The notes below the pieces were generated by a model. It worked only from the letters and a program-made list of their open reading frames with translations. It made no database searches and was not told the DNA's origin. From Acanthaster planci (Eukaryota; Echinodermata; Asteroidea; Valvatida; Acanthasteridae), in assembly GCF_001949145.1 (NCBI RefSeq), contig NW_019091457.1, forward strand, positions 396,986 to 460,985: a DNA stretch of 64,000 nucleotides, in the 5' to 3' direction. Position 1 is the first letter of the stretch. Each line of letters begins with the position of its first letter. The position numbers were made by a program, and so were the translations under genes. Shown here piece by piece: positions 54,527-64,000 of the stretch.

Positions 54527-55191
54527 AGGAAGTCAGCCCGATGACGAGGTCTTCACTTCTGCTCTGCTTGCCGACGTAAATGAATCATGGATTCGTGTTC
54601 GGGTTTGACGTATAGGCCATGTGTACGTACTAAGTGACAGTGCTTTGGCGAATGTAAAGTTAAAGGCAGTGTCATTGAACTCGCTTAAGAGATAAATCAT
54701 CTGGTAACTGTGAATCAGTGGTTGTTATGAATCTGATTTCATGACTTTTACTTCTGTGATACATCAGTGAATTGTTACTTTCACCACCCACATTCTCTTG
54801 TTAGTAATATGTAGTAATGACCAGTCTGTGCCCATGACGCTATGTACTACTACTAGTTTAGCTTCATTCAAATACCAGTACCTTGCTACCGATTTGGGTC
54901 AAAAAACTGAGGCCAGTAGAGGGATGGTTGTTTATACGGTTTGTATCCACTCATGCCAGTGTGTACAGATAAATGACAAGTGATCACGATGCAGCTGATT
55001 GGTGCTTCGGTAGGTTGCAGCATTGCAGGTGCAGGACGTATTATTAATCAAGGTAAATAAAACATGTTTAGGTGAGCGGTGTTCCTGCATGAAGAGTACG
55101 TTGTACATTTCAATGTGTGGAGCGACAGTCTTCATTGCAGTTGTGATAATACGCGGTGCTGGACAGGAGACTGATCTCCATTGCTATCGCC

Positions 55192-56168
55192 ATGTGCTGT
55201 GCTGACGGTAAACGCTTGGCCTGTCTGTGGTCGGAGTGCCTCCACTGGCGGATGGCGTGGGTGTGCGTCGTGCTGTGGCCTTGCTTGCTGCTGTGCCTCG
55301 TGGGCCAGGCAGGGAGCTTTGAACCGCGGCCGCGCTTCCCGCAACTGAACAGGCGAGGTATGCTGCCTGCCCTGATGGGGAAAAACCGGGGGCCCAGGCA
55401 GGGCTTGGAGAAGGGCGCCCAGGTGGCCATGCCGCAGAAAATGGCCATGCCCAAAAATCCGAAAATGGCCCAACCTGGGAGGAGAGTGCCTCCTGAGCAG
55501 CCCCGGGTCAGGTACGACCACGTCCTCACCAGAAACTCGGAGGAGACGCGTTACAAGTGGACCGAGAACCAGCGGGCGTTCTTCACGTGCCCCAGGGACA
55601 GCTTCATCGCCGAAATTTCCTACCGCTTCGACGCAGTGCAGTCACAGCTGGTCAAGCCATTTGGATGGGGGGCCAACGGGAACATCTTCACGGTCAGGGA
55701 CAAGTTCTCGAAGGGCCTGTCCCCGGAGAAGACCACCGCATCGTTCCTCCGGCAGCCACGGAGCGGCAAAGATGGCATGAACGAGGCAGACGCATTCCGA
55801 GAGCTCGTGAATCCTCCGATAGCTCAGTCGCCACTCACCGAAACAGGCTGCGATCCCGTCCTTTTCTGCCTGGGACACCAAGCGTGCCTGTTCAAAGTGA
55901 CTGTGGACCTGTGTGCCGCCGACCCTGTGCCCGGCAAGCGAAAGATGTTCTTCGTCAACGTGCGATGCGCCAAGGACAGTACATTGTCAACTTACTTGTG
56001 GTCACGGGAGGAACCCGTCGTGAGGAAGGAGATGGACCAAGTCATGCACATGGTACACGATGACAAGGCATCCAATCAGTACGTTTCCCAGATCTTCCTC
56101 CATACGATGACAGAAGAAGAGATTTTTGGCGTGGACTGCCCCAAAACAAGTCTAGCTCTACGTCATGG
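55192..56168 (+). CDS. Secreted protein with divergent SUEL/galactose-lectin-like module (first exon)
   Basis: A long GC-rich frame, 325 codons from ATG 55192. A second ATG at 55252 gives a textbook signal peptide, MAWVCVVLWPCLLLCLVGQA, and may be the true start. Next comes a Pro/Met/Lys-rich linker (AMPQKMAMPKNPKMAQPGRR is typical), then a domain beginning WTENQRAFFTCPRDSFIAEI. It ends with CDPVLFCLGHQACLFKV, DLCAADPVPGKRK and a final VRC. The C..CxGxxxCxxxV...C..DPxPGxxK...V.C pattern recalls rhamnose-binding SUEL lectins, although the YGR motif is missing. The frame meets TGA at 56170, but a perfect donor (gg|gtgagt) at 56168/56169 suggests splicing onward. Coding is secure; the function is a guess. 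Confidence 0.8.
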
Positions 56169-59100
56169 GTGAGTTCTTCCCTGTTGTTCTGTAAAGACTA
56201 TTCCAAGTGCTCGGGTACCAGTGCAATGTATACAGCCTTGTGCAAGTGAAGTGTGCCTGTACGTGTATACCGGTACGGTACTTGGTGGTCGTTATTTTAG
56301 GCATTGGGCACGGCAGATCAATCTGTGCAAGTAATCACTCGCTTTGCCGTTAATCAACCTGGCGGTATGATCTGTCGGTCCTTTTTTTCATCAGCAACTT
56401 TGTCAAAGTAGAGATTACTAGAAGGTTTAGCCAGTGACACAATCCATAGTACCAATTACATGCATTCATTATTTGTTTGTCCTGAGATACTGTAAAAGTG
56501 AATGATTACATTTTTCTTAAACTCTTTGTACTCTTTGTAGAATTTGCATTGATATCCAAGTGATCTTTTGCGTACATTCATAAATTTACAAATGAAGCAC
56601 GATTGTTAATCGCAGTGTGTGCAACTGAGCGTAACGTACATGTACAGTGTACATTGTTGTACCGGGTACCTTGTCATAATATTGCAGTTACAATCGGCGT
56701 TTAGATTATTGTGCCAAAAGTATCGAGGTAGAGCGGATTTTGTAACCTTACTTACTGCAGCTGAGGAAGAGATGCATTAGATGTGATCTGCCTTGAACTT
56801 TCAGAGTTGGTGAAGTTTACTGAGACATGTGCTACCTATTAGGTCATATTACAGGGACATTTATTATTTAGAAATGAGTTTTCAAGACTGTTTGCCATGT
56901 GTCCATCCTCTGATGAAGGTCGTCTTTTTTTTTTTTTCGCTTTCATGAGCATACAAAATGTGTGCCGGGCGGGATGGGGCCAACTGCCCATGTTTGCTCT
57001 TCAGAAACTGTCGAGAATCGTGCTTTGGGCTCGGCTATCAAATTTCCTTGCTTACTCATTAGAGGGAGAGGTCAGAGAAAGAGAGAGTTTTTTGAGTGCC
57101 CATAAGTCGCTCACGAAAATGATGGGAAAATGGATGACACTAATTACGTTTATCAGTCTGGCACATTTCCTGTAAACCAAATTTGCTGAAATGATGTCAG
57201 GTGTGCAAACCAGCTTAATTGACGTTTTGCCTGACTACAATTTAGTGGCACATGATTTATGATGCAGAGCCAGCAATATCTTACAGCTACATGTACCTAT
57301 TCTTATTAGTGCGTGCTTGCTGAGGCAAATCTTGCCTCTGGTCCAACACTCCAAATGTTTCAGCGACATCTGTACTGTAGGTAAAGATTTGTGTACAAAT
57401 TAATGTTTTCAAATTTCAAAAAATTTGTTTATCAGGGATTCTGAAATGTTTGGTACATGTTAGATGCAATTTTAAAGAAGAAACTGGAAATTAAAGGGTT
57501 TTCCAAAAAACTAAAATATTTACTAAAAAATACAATTTTTGTGACAGAAAATAGTGCAGTTGTGAAACTTCTGTAACTCCAGACAATGTCACTATCTGTT
57601 TGTGATGTAAAAAAAAAAGACAGTATTTGTAGGCCGAAATCTACGGTAGCCTTGACCATTGAAGGCAAGTTTCAATTCTAGTAGCTAAGTGACTTTTAAA
57701 TACAACTGATAATAAAGGTGGAGTCAGTTGGAATTAGTTTAATGAAACTGTGGAAATTGGCACCAGGAACTTCTGACAGAATGTTTGTACATGTACATGT
57801 ATTGTTACAGTGGCCCTGAACTATTGGTGGGGGTTATGGTTAATGATGCCAGTACGTGCTCAAAGTAGTAAACTGGGATACTCGTTGAAATGCTAAAGAA
57901 ATATTCTTTTTCTGTTGCATGCCTGAGCTGTCAGTTTTTGTAAGCATGTATGTACTGCTCCCATTTTCTCCCATTCTTACAAGTTTTTGTGAGTCAGACA
58001 CTACATGTACCATACAGTGGCATAGGGCACATTTTGGCATCTTGACCCAGATTTTCCCCTTCACAGGGGAGACCCCTTTGCTGGCACACCAGCCCAACTG
58101 TTGCTACTTTAACCCCATCCTCCATCATTTTGTTGAGGGATATTTACAGTTTGGGTAAACACTTGAATCTGTCTGTTTCACACCGTAGGTGAGATCGCGA
58201 GCTGGGAAAAATAGCTTTGCAGTAGTATTCGTGTCTGACTCTCAACAAGAGATGGAATAAATCAAGGAGCAAGTCATATATGTTTTTAACAAGCTGTAAA
58301 TTATTTTGATGTCCTCCAGGCGAGGGCATGGGGTCGGTTTTTTAAGAGGGGGCAAGCCACTGAAAAGAAATGTTTTGTTTCATGGGCTGAATTGTGTACC
58401 AGAGATCAAAATCTTTATTTCCTCTGTTTGTGATACATGTAGGTCCTTACATGTAAGTTACAACGGAATTAGTATTTTCATGTTTGAAACCTTGAAACTG
58501 CCCGTATCTGCGGAGAGAATACAGTTACCGAGAGTTCATTGTCCGAAATGAGAAGAAATCCAGAGATCGATATTCTTTGGAAAATCTGTGGAATGAAGCA
58601 GGGACATTAAAAAAATCCCCCCAATGCACATGTTGAAATGGAAGGGATTTGAACCTGGATCACTGTGGCAGATATATGTAGCGTGGAAAGTACCAGTGAA
58701 CAAAACTGATCACTGTGCTACATGAGTTCCGGCACATGTATATATATGTATGTACATGTACATGTACTCGTACAAATGTGCAGGTGACTAAAGTTGCTAA
58801 AGTTTCCATACACTACTGTTCGCTGTGCTGCATCAATTTAACTCTTCACTCAAATACATACATACATGTAGCTACAGTAAGTTGTACATTGTACAGTGTA
58901 CGTCCTTCACTGACCTCTGCCTGGGTTCTGAGCCAACTTTTCCCCCTCGTGAAAGATTGGGACATCCTGATAATTGCAGGCGTGCAGATCAATACGTTCC
59001 CACCAATGGCGGACAAATGTATTGATTTAATGGCATGGTGTGTTTCCCCCATTGCCTCTGCTGATTGCACGGGTACATGTCAGTCATCATCTGCAAGTTA

Positions 59101-61585
59101 GTTGGTTAAATATTCGCAAGACAAAAAGTCACCTGGAATGGACCCCGCCTCATCCAGTGCACAAGTCTAGGCCTACAGAGTGCATACATGTGCACTGTTC
59201 AGAGAATATCAAATTACAGAATGACTAATTCCTAAACTTCACTGTACTCTTCTTGTTGACGGGGTCAAGCACAATTTTAGCACACTTGTACAAATGTACA
59301 CGTACTGTACATGTACCGTACATACTGTACCATACAGAAATGTGGACCTACACAGAGCCAGAACGGGTGGTTTTTGGACACAAAAAGCAGTTGTTAATCT
59401 TTTACCCAAAGGTAAAATGTAACCCCTGTATGTATTGTTCTGAAGAGATTTGCTGTATATTCTGTGATGCACATGTTTAACTACACGGTACATGTATCTT
59501 TTTTTCTCTGAACTTACAGTATGTCTATCAACATCATGTGCAGTTCTAGTTGGATTAATCTCTCTAGAAGTTTTTCAAAAATTCAATGTGAAACTACGGC
59601 ACGTGGACATTGTACAGTGTCTCATCTTGTCCATTCAGAAACAATTTGCAACTTTATACACAAAATGTTAGTTTGAAAGTGGGTAGTGCTAGTGCTTGAG
59701 AGACGCCACTCCAAAAAATTCCTGTGGCATTGCCAGGAAGGTCAAGTAAATCCCTAGGCTCAGTCTTTGTTGTATGTACATGTACATGTATGCATTCATG
59801 AGCCCCTCCATCATTTCAGTAAAGCTCACCACACAAGTCTGTGTGAAGGGTGAACAGTTTTCAACCACATCATTGGCAATCAATACCTTCTTTTTTTTCC
59901 CTCTTTACAAAGAGCGCAGAATCTTGGTATTGATGTTTCAGGCACACCAGGTACATGTACATGGCACTCTTTTTTTTTTGTTTGAACTCTTATGTAATGG
60001 ACAGACTTGTTTTTCCATTGACTTTTCTCTATAAAAATGGACATGTTTACAGACTGCAGTACATGTGGCAGTGCTGTGGTGTACGAATGGCACACGGTCA
60101 TAGACATGCACGTCTGGTGTATATGGTAATAAAACAAAAACATGCACTGAGACATGGCATTACCCCTCCCACTAAAGGGATACGGGGTCCATGACAAGAT
60201 TCTCTGCCCGAAATTAAGTACTTCCCACTAAGACCCACGCTCTCAGCATCAGTTCTCAGGTTCTCAAACTGGAGGGAAAAAGGAGTTTTGGAAAACACGA
60301 CAGACTTGAACTACACTGTACGTAAGGTTTTTGTGCGCTTGTATGTGGTGCCTTGTGGGCTACTAAAGTGGTATCCCACGAGAATTTCATGAAATAGATA
60401 TTTCAAATTTACTCAAAAAGGAGGAATTTTCAAGTGCCATTCATCCGTCGCAAATTGAAGTGTTTTATATAAGGGACATACGGTCGAAATTTCAACCCAG
60501 GAAACTGAATATGGTTGAAATGGCAGTGATTTGACATTTTTTCCATGTTGTGTGGGAGTTTTGTACACGAGAACGAAGGAAATACCCCACAAGTATACAT
60601 ATTTAAGGGTGTGTGTATGTTGGATACATGTACAGTTATCTGTGCACAGTAGAGTATAATTTGAAATATGTCTACATGCGCTGATGTGCCTAAACAATCG
60701 TGGATGTTAAACAAGAGAATTAATGACCATCCACGATTCCCGATACGTCCACGATTGCCAAACGTGTACAAACCATATTAGAGGCCTTCCAAAAAAATAA
60801 CGTATAAACAAAAGAGGACAATAGGAACGTCCACGATTGCCCAAAAAACATGTTTGGCTGTACATGTACACTGTGCATGGAAAGCAGATACATTGAGGTT
60901 TTATTTGGAATTTTTAGGGAGCAGTGCAAAATGTGGGTCAAGCACATTTCTTGACAATTTAAAAGAGAGAGAGAGAGCCTGTGTTCTCATGTCCGTGTTG
61001 CTACAAAGTACCATCCACGTTGCTGTCACTTTCTCTTGACCTGTTTGGATGCATTTTGAGAGCGTTTTGTGCCCTGACATCATGTGTCCTGTAGTTCTGA
61101 CTAAATTGTACAATTTATTTGTAAGCCAATTTTACTTCTAAATGTACTGTACCTTTATTAGCACTGACTAGAAGCCTGAAAGTTGTGCCAATTCATCTCC
61201 TTCCCGTCCGTTTTGGAGGACTTGCAAGAGGCAGAAGGGCGGTGCGAGAGAGAAATCCAATCCATCCGCTGCCCGCCTACATGATGAAAACTGTCTCCAT
61301 TTATTTTGAGCCCTACTTACATCTATAATGTCAGAGCCGTCTTGTCTTGTGGATGGCAGGTAGGCCTACATTGTAAATATACACGTACAACTTGCCCGCT
61401 TAAAACTGCTTTGACTGATTTGCCAGCGTCCGGCTTCTTTCATGTATCCGGTTTAGTGCTCTGGTCAGTTTGTGGGTGTACAGCACGTGTACTTTCTTGG
61501 GTGAACAGAACTGTGCAGGCATGGCATACATAGTGTGGACTTCAGCACAAAAGAAGTAAAGTCCAGTTAATGTAGGGTGTGATGG

Positions 61586-61617
61586 CATTGTGTGGACTTT
61601 CACACGTCCACACAATG
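61586..61617. repeat. Perfect 12-bp hairpin
   Basis: CATTGTGTGGAC, 8-nt loop, GTCCACACAATG. A related GTGTGGACTT occurs 55 bp upstream, so it may be the end of a small element. Confidence 0.75.
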
Positions 61618-62524
61618 TTTTCCCGTCTCTGAAAAACAGTTTTAGAGGCATTTTGGGGTCAAGGTTATATGTGGCAAAATGAAGAGGAACACATTAGGAA
61701 CTCATCATAAAAAATCCAGCTCGAAGGAGTTAGGCTATCCAAGTTGGAGAAAAAGGAGTATTTTCCTCAGGTTTCCTTAACCACAAGATAACAAAGGAAT
61801 GTCCACTTTTAGTATGTAAAACAGGTATAAATGCGTGCCTACCGTGTATGATTAGCTTCCAGTAGCTGAGAATGTTTTGGTTTAGGGGGATAACATATCA
61901 CAATGTAGCTCTTGCGTTAAAAGTCTTACATGTACCAATACATACATGCACTACAGTATGTGCCTGAACCTGTGGTAGCCCTGTGCTTTCTCTATGGTTG
62001 GTGTGGACATATCATTTCTCCATCAAAATCAAAATGATTAACCCTAACCCTCTAGGCTCCTGCATGCACTAGAAAGCTGTTGGTGTATGGCAGGTTTTGG
62101 GTAGTTAGGGTTAATGTTGGAAACAAACAAGACCAAGTGATGTGCAACACCGGTCTTGTTGCAGCTGTTGGTGGCTCGATGCACAGGAACACGTAATATA
62201 GCAGACTATCGGTTCATGTATTCAACCCAAGGGAACTTGGACTAGAAGTCTTTACAAACACTGATTCAGTCCAGCCGATGGCAGCTGTGTATCATGGTCA
62301 CAGCCCTGCTGTTCACCAGGTCAGCTGGTTACCATGCACTGTGTGGTTACCCTGCGCTGTGCCGACTGCGTTGAACCCATTTCCCCACAGAAGGGATTAA
62401 ACTACAGGAAAGTTGGTACTTCCTCTGCCAGAGAATGGCCGTGAACTTTCTGATAGGTCTTTGCATTCATTTAGCAGTTGAACTGTGGAAGTTACTGTGC
62501 CCAAGAAGCATACATGTACATGGG

Positions 62525-62767
62525 TAATTCGGGAAATTAGGAGTCCATTTTTTTGTGTCCCTGTCACATCTGACGTACGATTCTGTAAGTTCAGAACACA
62601 TTTTCTAATTTCCAAGAGTGATGAATCAATGCAAATTACCTGCCAAACAGATGGTAATAGTTTGAAATCAATTTCAGTGATATGTCCATGTCAAATAACA
62701 AAGATCAGATGTTGGGTAACAGGGACATGAAAATGTCCCACTTTTGGACCCCTAATTTCTGAAATTA
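62525..62767 (-). mobile_element. MITE family copy 3 (inverted)
   Basis: The reverse complement of this 243-bp segment matches 3674-3916 along its whole length, including the ends TAATTTCAGAAATTAGGGG and the inner TTTGGCAGGTAATTTGCATT. The length is identical to copy 1. Confidence 0.8.
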
Positions 62768-63116
62768 ACCACATGTAAAGTACATGTGGGTGAACATTGT
62801 ACCTGTACAAAGTACATGTGTCGTTTATGATGTGTACATTGTATACACGTATTCATTATTCTTGGTAGATGAATATTTACGTTCTTTTGATTTAGAAAAA
62901 AATTAAACCCTTTTACGTGTATTGTGCATGTATTGGTATATGTGTGACAACTACGTATATACGCGTGAACCTAGTCCATAGTGATTAGTAATTCTGGTCT
63001 CTGTGATTACATGTGTGTGCATTCATCACATGCTACACGTACACTGTCATAGAATGTCCTTTGTAACTGGACCAGCGCTCATTATTTGCACATTTTGTTC
63101 ATTGCATGGCCTCAGT

Positions 63117-63185
63117 CCCGTTCAGATTTGCCGGAAGTGCAAAACGCCGTCCCCTCCAGTTATGCCTCCAGAAAACTGGCGTTGA
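63117..63185 (+). CDS. Candidate terminal exon of the secreted-protein gene, weak
   Basis: After atggcctcag the frame reads PVQICRKCKTPSPPVMPPEN then WR and stop. It would join the phase-2 donor at 56168 in frame, with Gly completed at the junction. The evidence is one acceptor, phase agreement and slightly higher GC; chance is a fair explanation. Confidence 0.15.
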   Translation, partial: PVQICRKCKTPSPPVMPPENWR

Positions 63186-64000
63186 AGATGATCTTCTAAA
63201 TCAGAAGGACACTTACCAAGTACCTGGATGGATACACCAGTATTATACATGCACTCATGTTGCTGTGTTGCACTTGTCATTTCACTCACTGCCTGGCTGA
63301 AGGACATAATTAAGCCAATGGTTTGACCAATTTGCCGCAAATTGCAGAAATCAGCCGCGGCCTTGAGTATTTCAACTCACTGGCTTTTGACTATTAATTA
63401 ATCATTGCATCTGCAAAATTTATTCAGCGTGAGCATTAACATTTCATTTGAGTCGTAAACTAGCAGATGGTACTGCAGTGTGGACAATGTACATGTACAT
63501 CTTTGTTACTTACAAAAGCATCCTTGTACCGTACTCTAATTCTTGATGAGGCGAAGTGCATGTAAATTTAGCAGGCGCCGACCCTGCTGTGAATGTATGC
63601 AAAGTAGTTTTCCATCTGTTGCTCTGTTGAAGTAAATACATCTCCATAAATATGGTACTCTACAGTACATGTACATCTGACCTTCACATTGGCAAACCCC
63701 TAAAAATACATCAAAGACTCATCAAGTTCTATGTTATCCCATATATATCAGAAGCAGAAACGTGAAGGATTTGTCTCCAGCTGTAGAATTATTTAAAGCT
63801 CATGTCAAAGTACTGGTACACCCCAACTACAGCGTCTGTCCCAACTACAGTTGAGCTGGCCCAACTGAGCAGATTTCTGTAGAATATCTCTCCACCTTCT
63901 CCAAGTTTATGCAGGTCACGCCTGACATAATTCATCTAAAATTTGCCAACCTGGCATTTCACTAATGCAGTTTCAGCAAGCACGACTTGTTACAAATGAA

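Larger units (their letters stand above)
50881..55191. other. Intergenic region
   Basis: AT-rich, without a recognised gene. It contains a pair of inverted GC-rich hairpins (53177-53201 and 53647-53671) and a 158-codon minus-strand ORF (54050-54526) of unknown meaning. The promoter of the downstream secreted-protein gene should lie at its end. Confidence 0.5.
56169..64000. other. Intron or intergenic DNA downstream of the secreted-protein exon
   Basis: AT-rich, with many TACATGTA palindromes (57785, 58740, 59290, 59770, 61930, 62515, 63490, 63665). It holds MITE copy 3, short hairpins and repeated GTCCACGATTGCC words. No clear exon is present; one weak in-phase terminal exon candidate lies at 63117-63185. 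Confidence 0.5.

Noticed and set aside
55110..55529. Minus-strand ORFs of 129-139 codons opposite the signal-peptide region
   Set aside because: Shadows of the GC-rich secreted-protein exon; no signal or domain.
58980..59024. Possible exon RADQYVPTNGGQMY after ttgcag
   Set aside because: In phase with the 56168 donor, but only 14 residues, no domain and no supporting composition.
61200..61350. GC-richer patch that looked like an exon (EDLQEAEGRCEREIQSIRCPP)
   Set aside because: The frame hits TGA with no donor before it, and the next open piece has no proper acceptor.

Overview
This is eukaryotic, intron-rich animal DNA. Coding exons are short and GC-rich with GT-AG boundaries, and they sit in AT-rich introns and intergenic DNA full of small palindromic transposon remnants. 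Frequent TACATGTA/GTACATGTAC and TAGGCCTAC words, together with the gene content, suggest a marine invertebrate deuterostome, most likely an echinoderm. That assignment is inference. There are two assembly gaps (19384-19425 and 44889-45281). No operons, CRISPR arrays, rRNA genes or convincing tRNA genes are present.

Four protein genes were reconstructed exon by exon. (1) Plus strand, 724-24653: twenty exons of an ADAM12/19-type transmembrane metalloprotease-disintegrin. The signal-peptide exon lies outside or was not found, and 973 residues are encoded here. The order is prodomain, furin site, catalytic domain with intact zinc motif, disintegrin, cysteine-rich, EGF-like, TM helix and proline-rich tail. 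(2) Minus strand, 37707-30417: eight exons, 901 residues, a nuclear-type protein with a CaRF/ALS2CR8-like N-terminal half, a MULE-transposase-like core and a SWIM zinc finger, probably a domesticated transposase. (3) Plus strand, 42175-49342: eight exons, 498 residues, a clear orthologue of TMEM180/MFSD13A, a multi-pass membrane protein of the major facilitator type. (4) Plus strand, from 55192: a long first exon of a secreted protein with a divergent SUEL/galactose-lectin-like cysteine module; its 3' end is unresolved.

Layout: 0-25 kb ADAM and its 3'UTR; 25-30 kb the tail-to-tail space between genes 1 and 2; 30-38 kb gene 2; 38-42 kb a head-to-head intergenic space packed with hairpins, a long foldback element and an element with inverted minisatellite arms; 42-50 kb gene 3, followed by a LINE 3' fragment; 50-55 kb mostly non-coding; 55-56 kb gene 4; 56-64 kb non-coding or intronic, with repeats. 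The genes show no obvious functional link to one another.

Most notable: the CaRF/MULE/SWIM gene; the apparent loss of the ADAM cysteine-switch residue; a three-copy 243-bp MITE family; and the cluster of large inverted-repeat structures at 38.2-41.5 kb.
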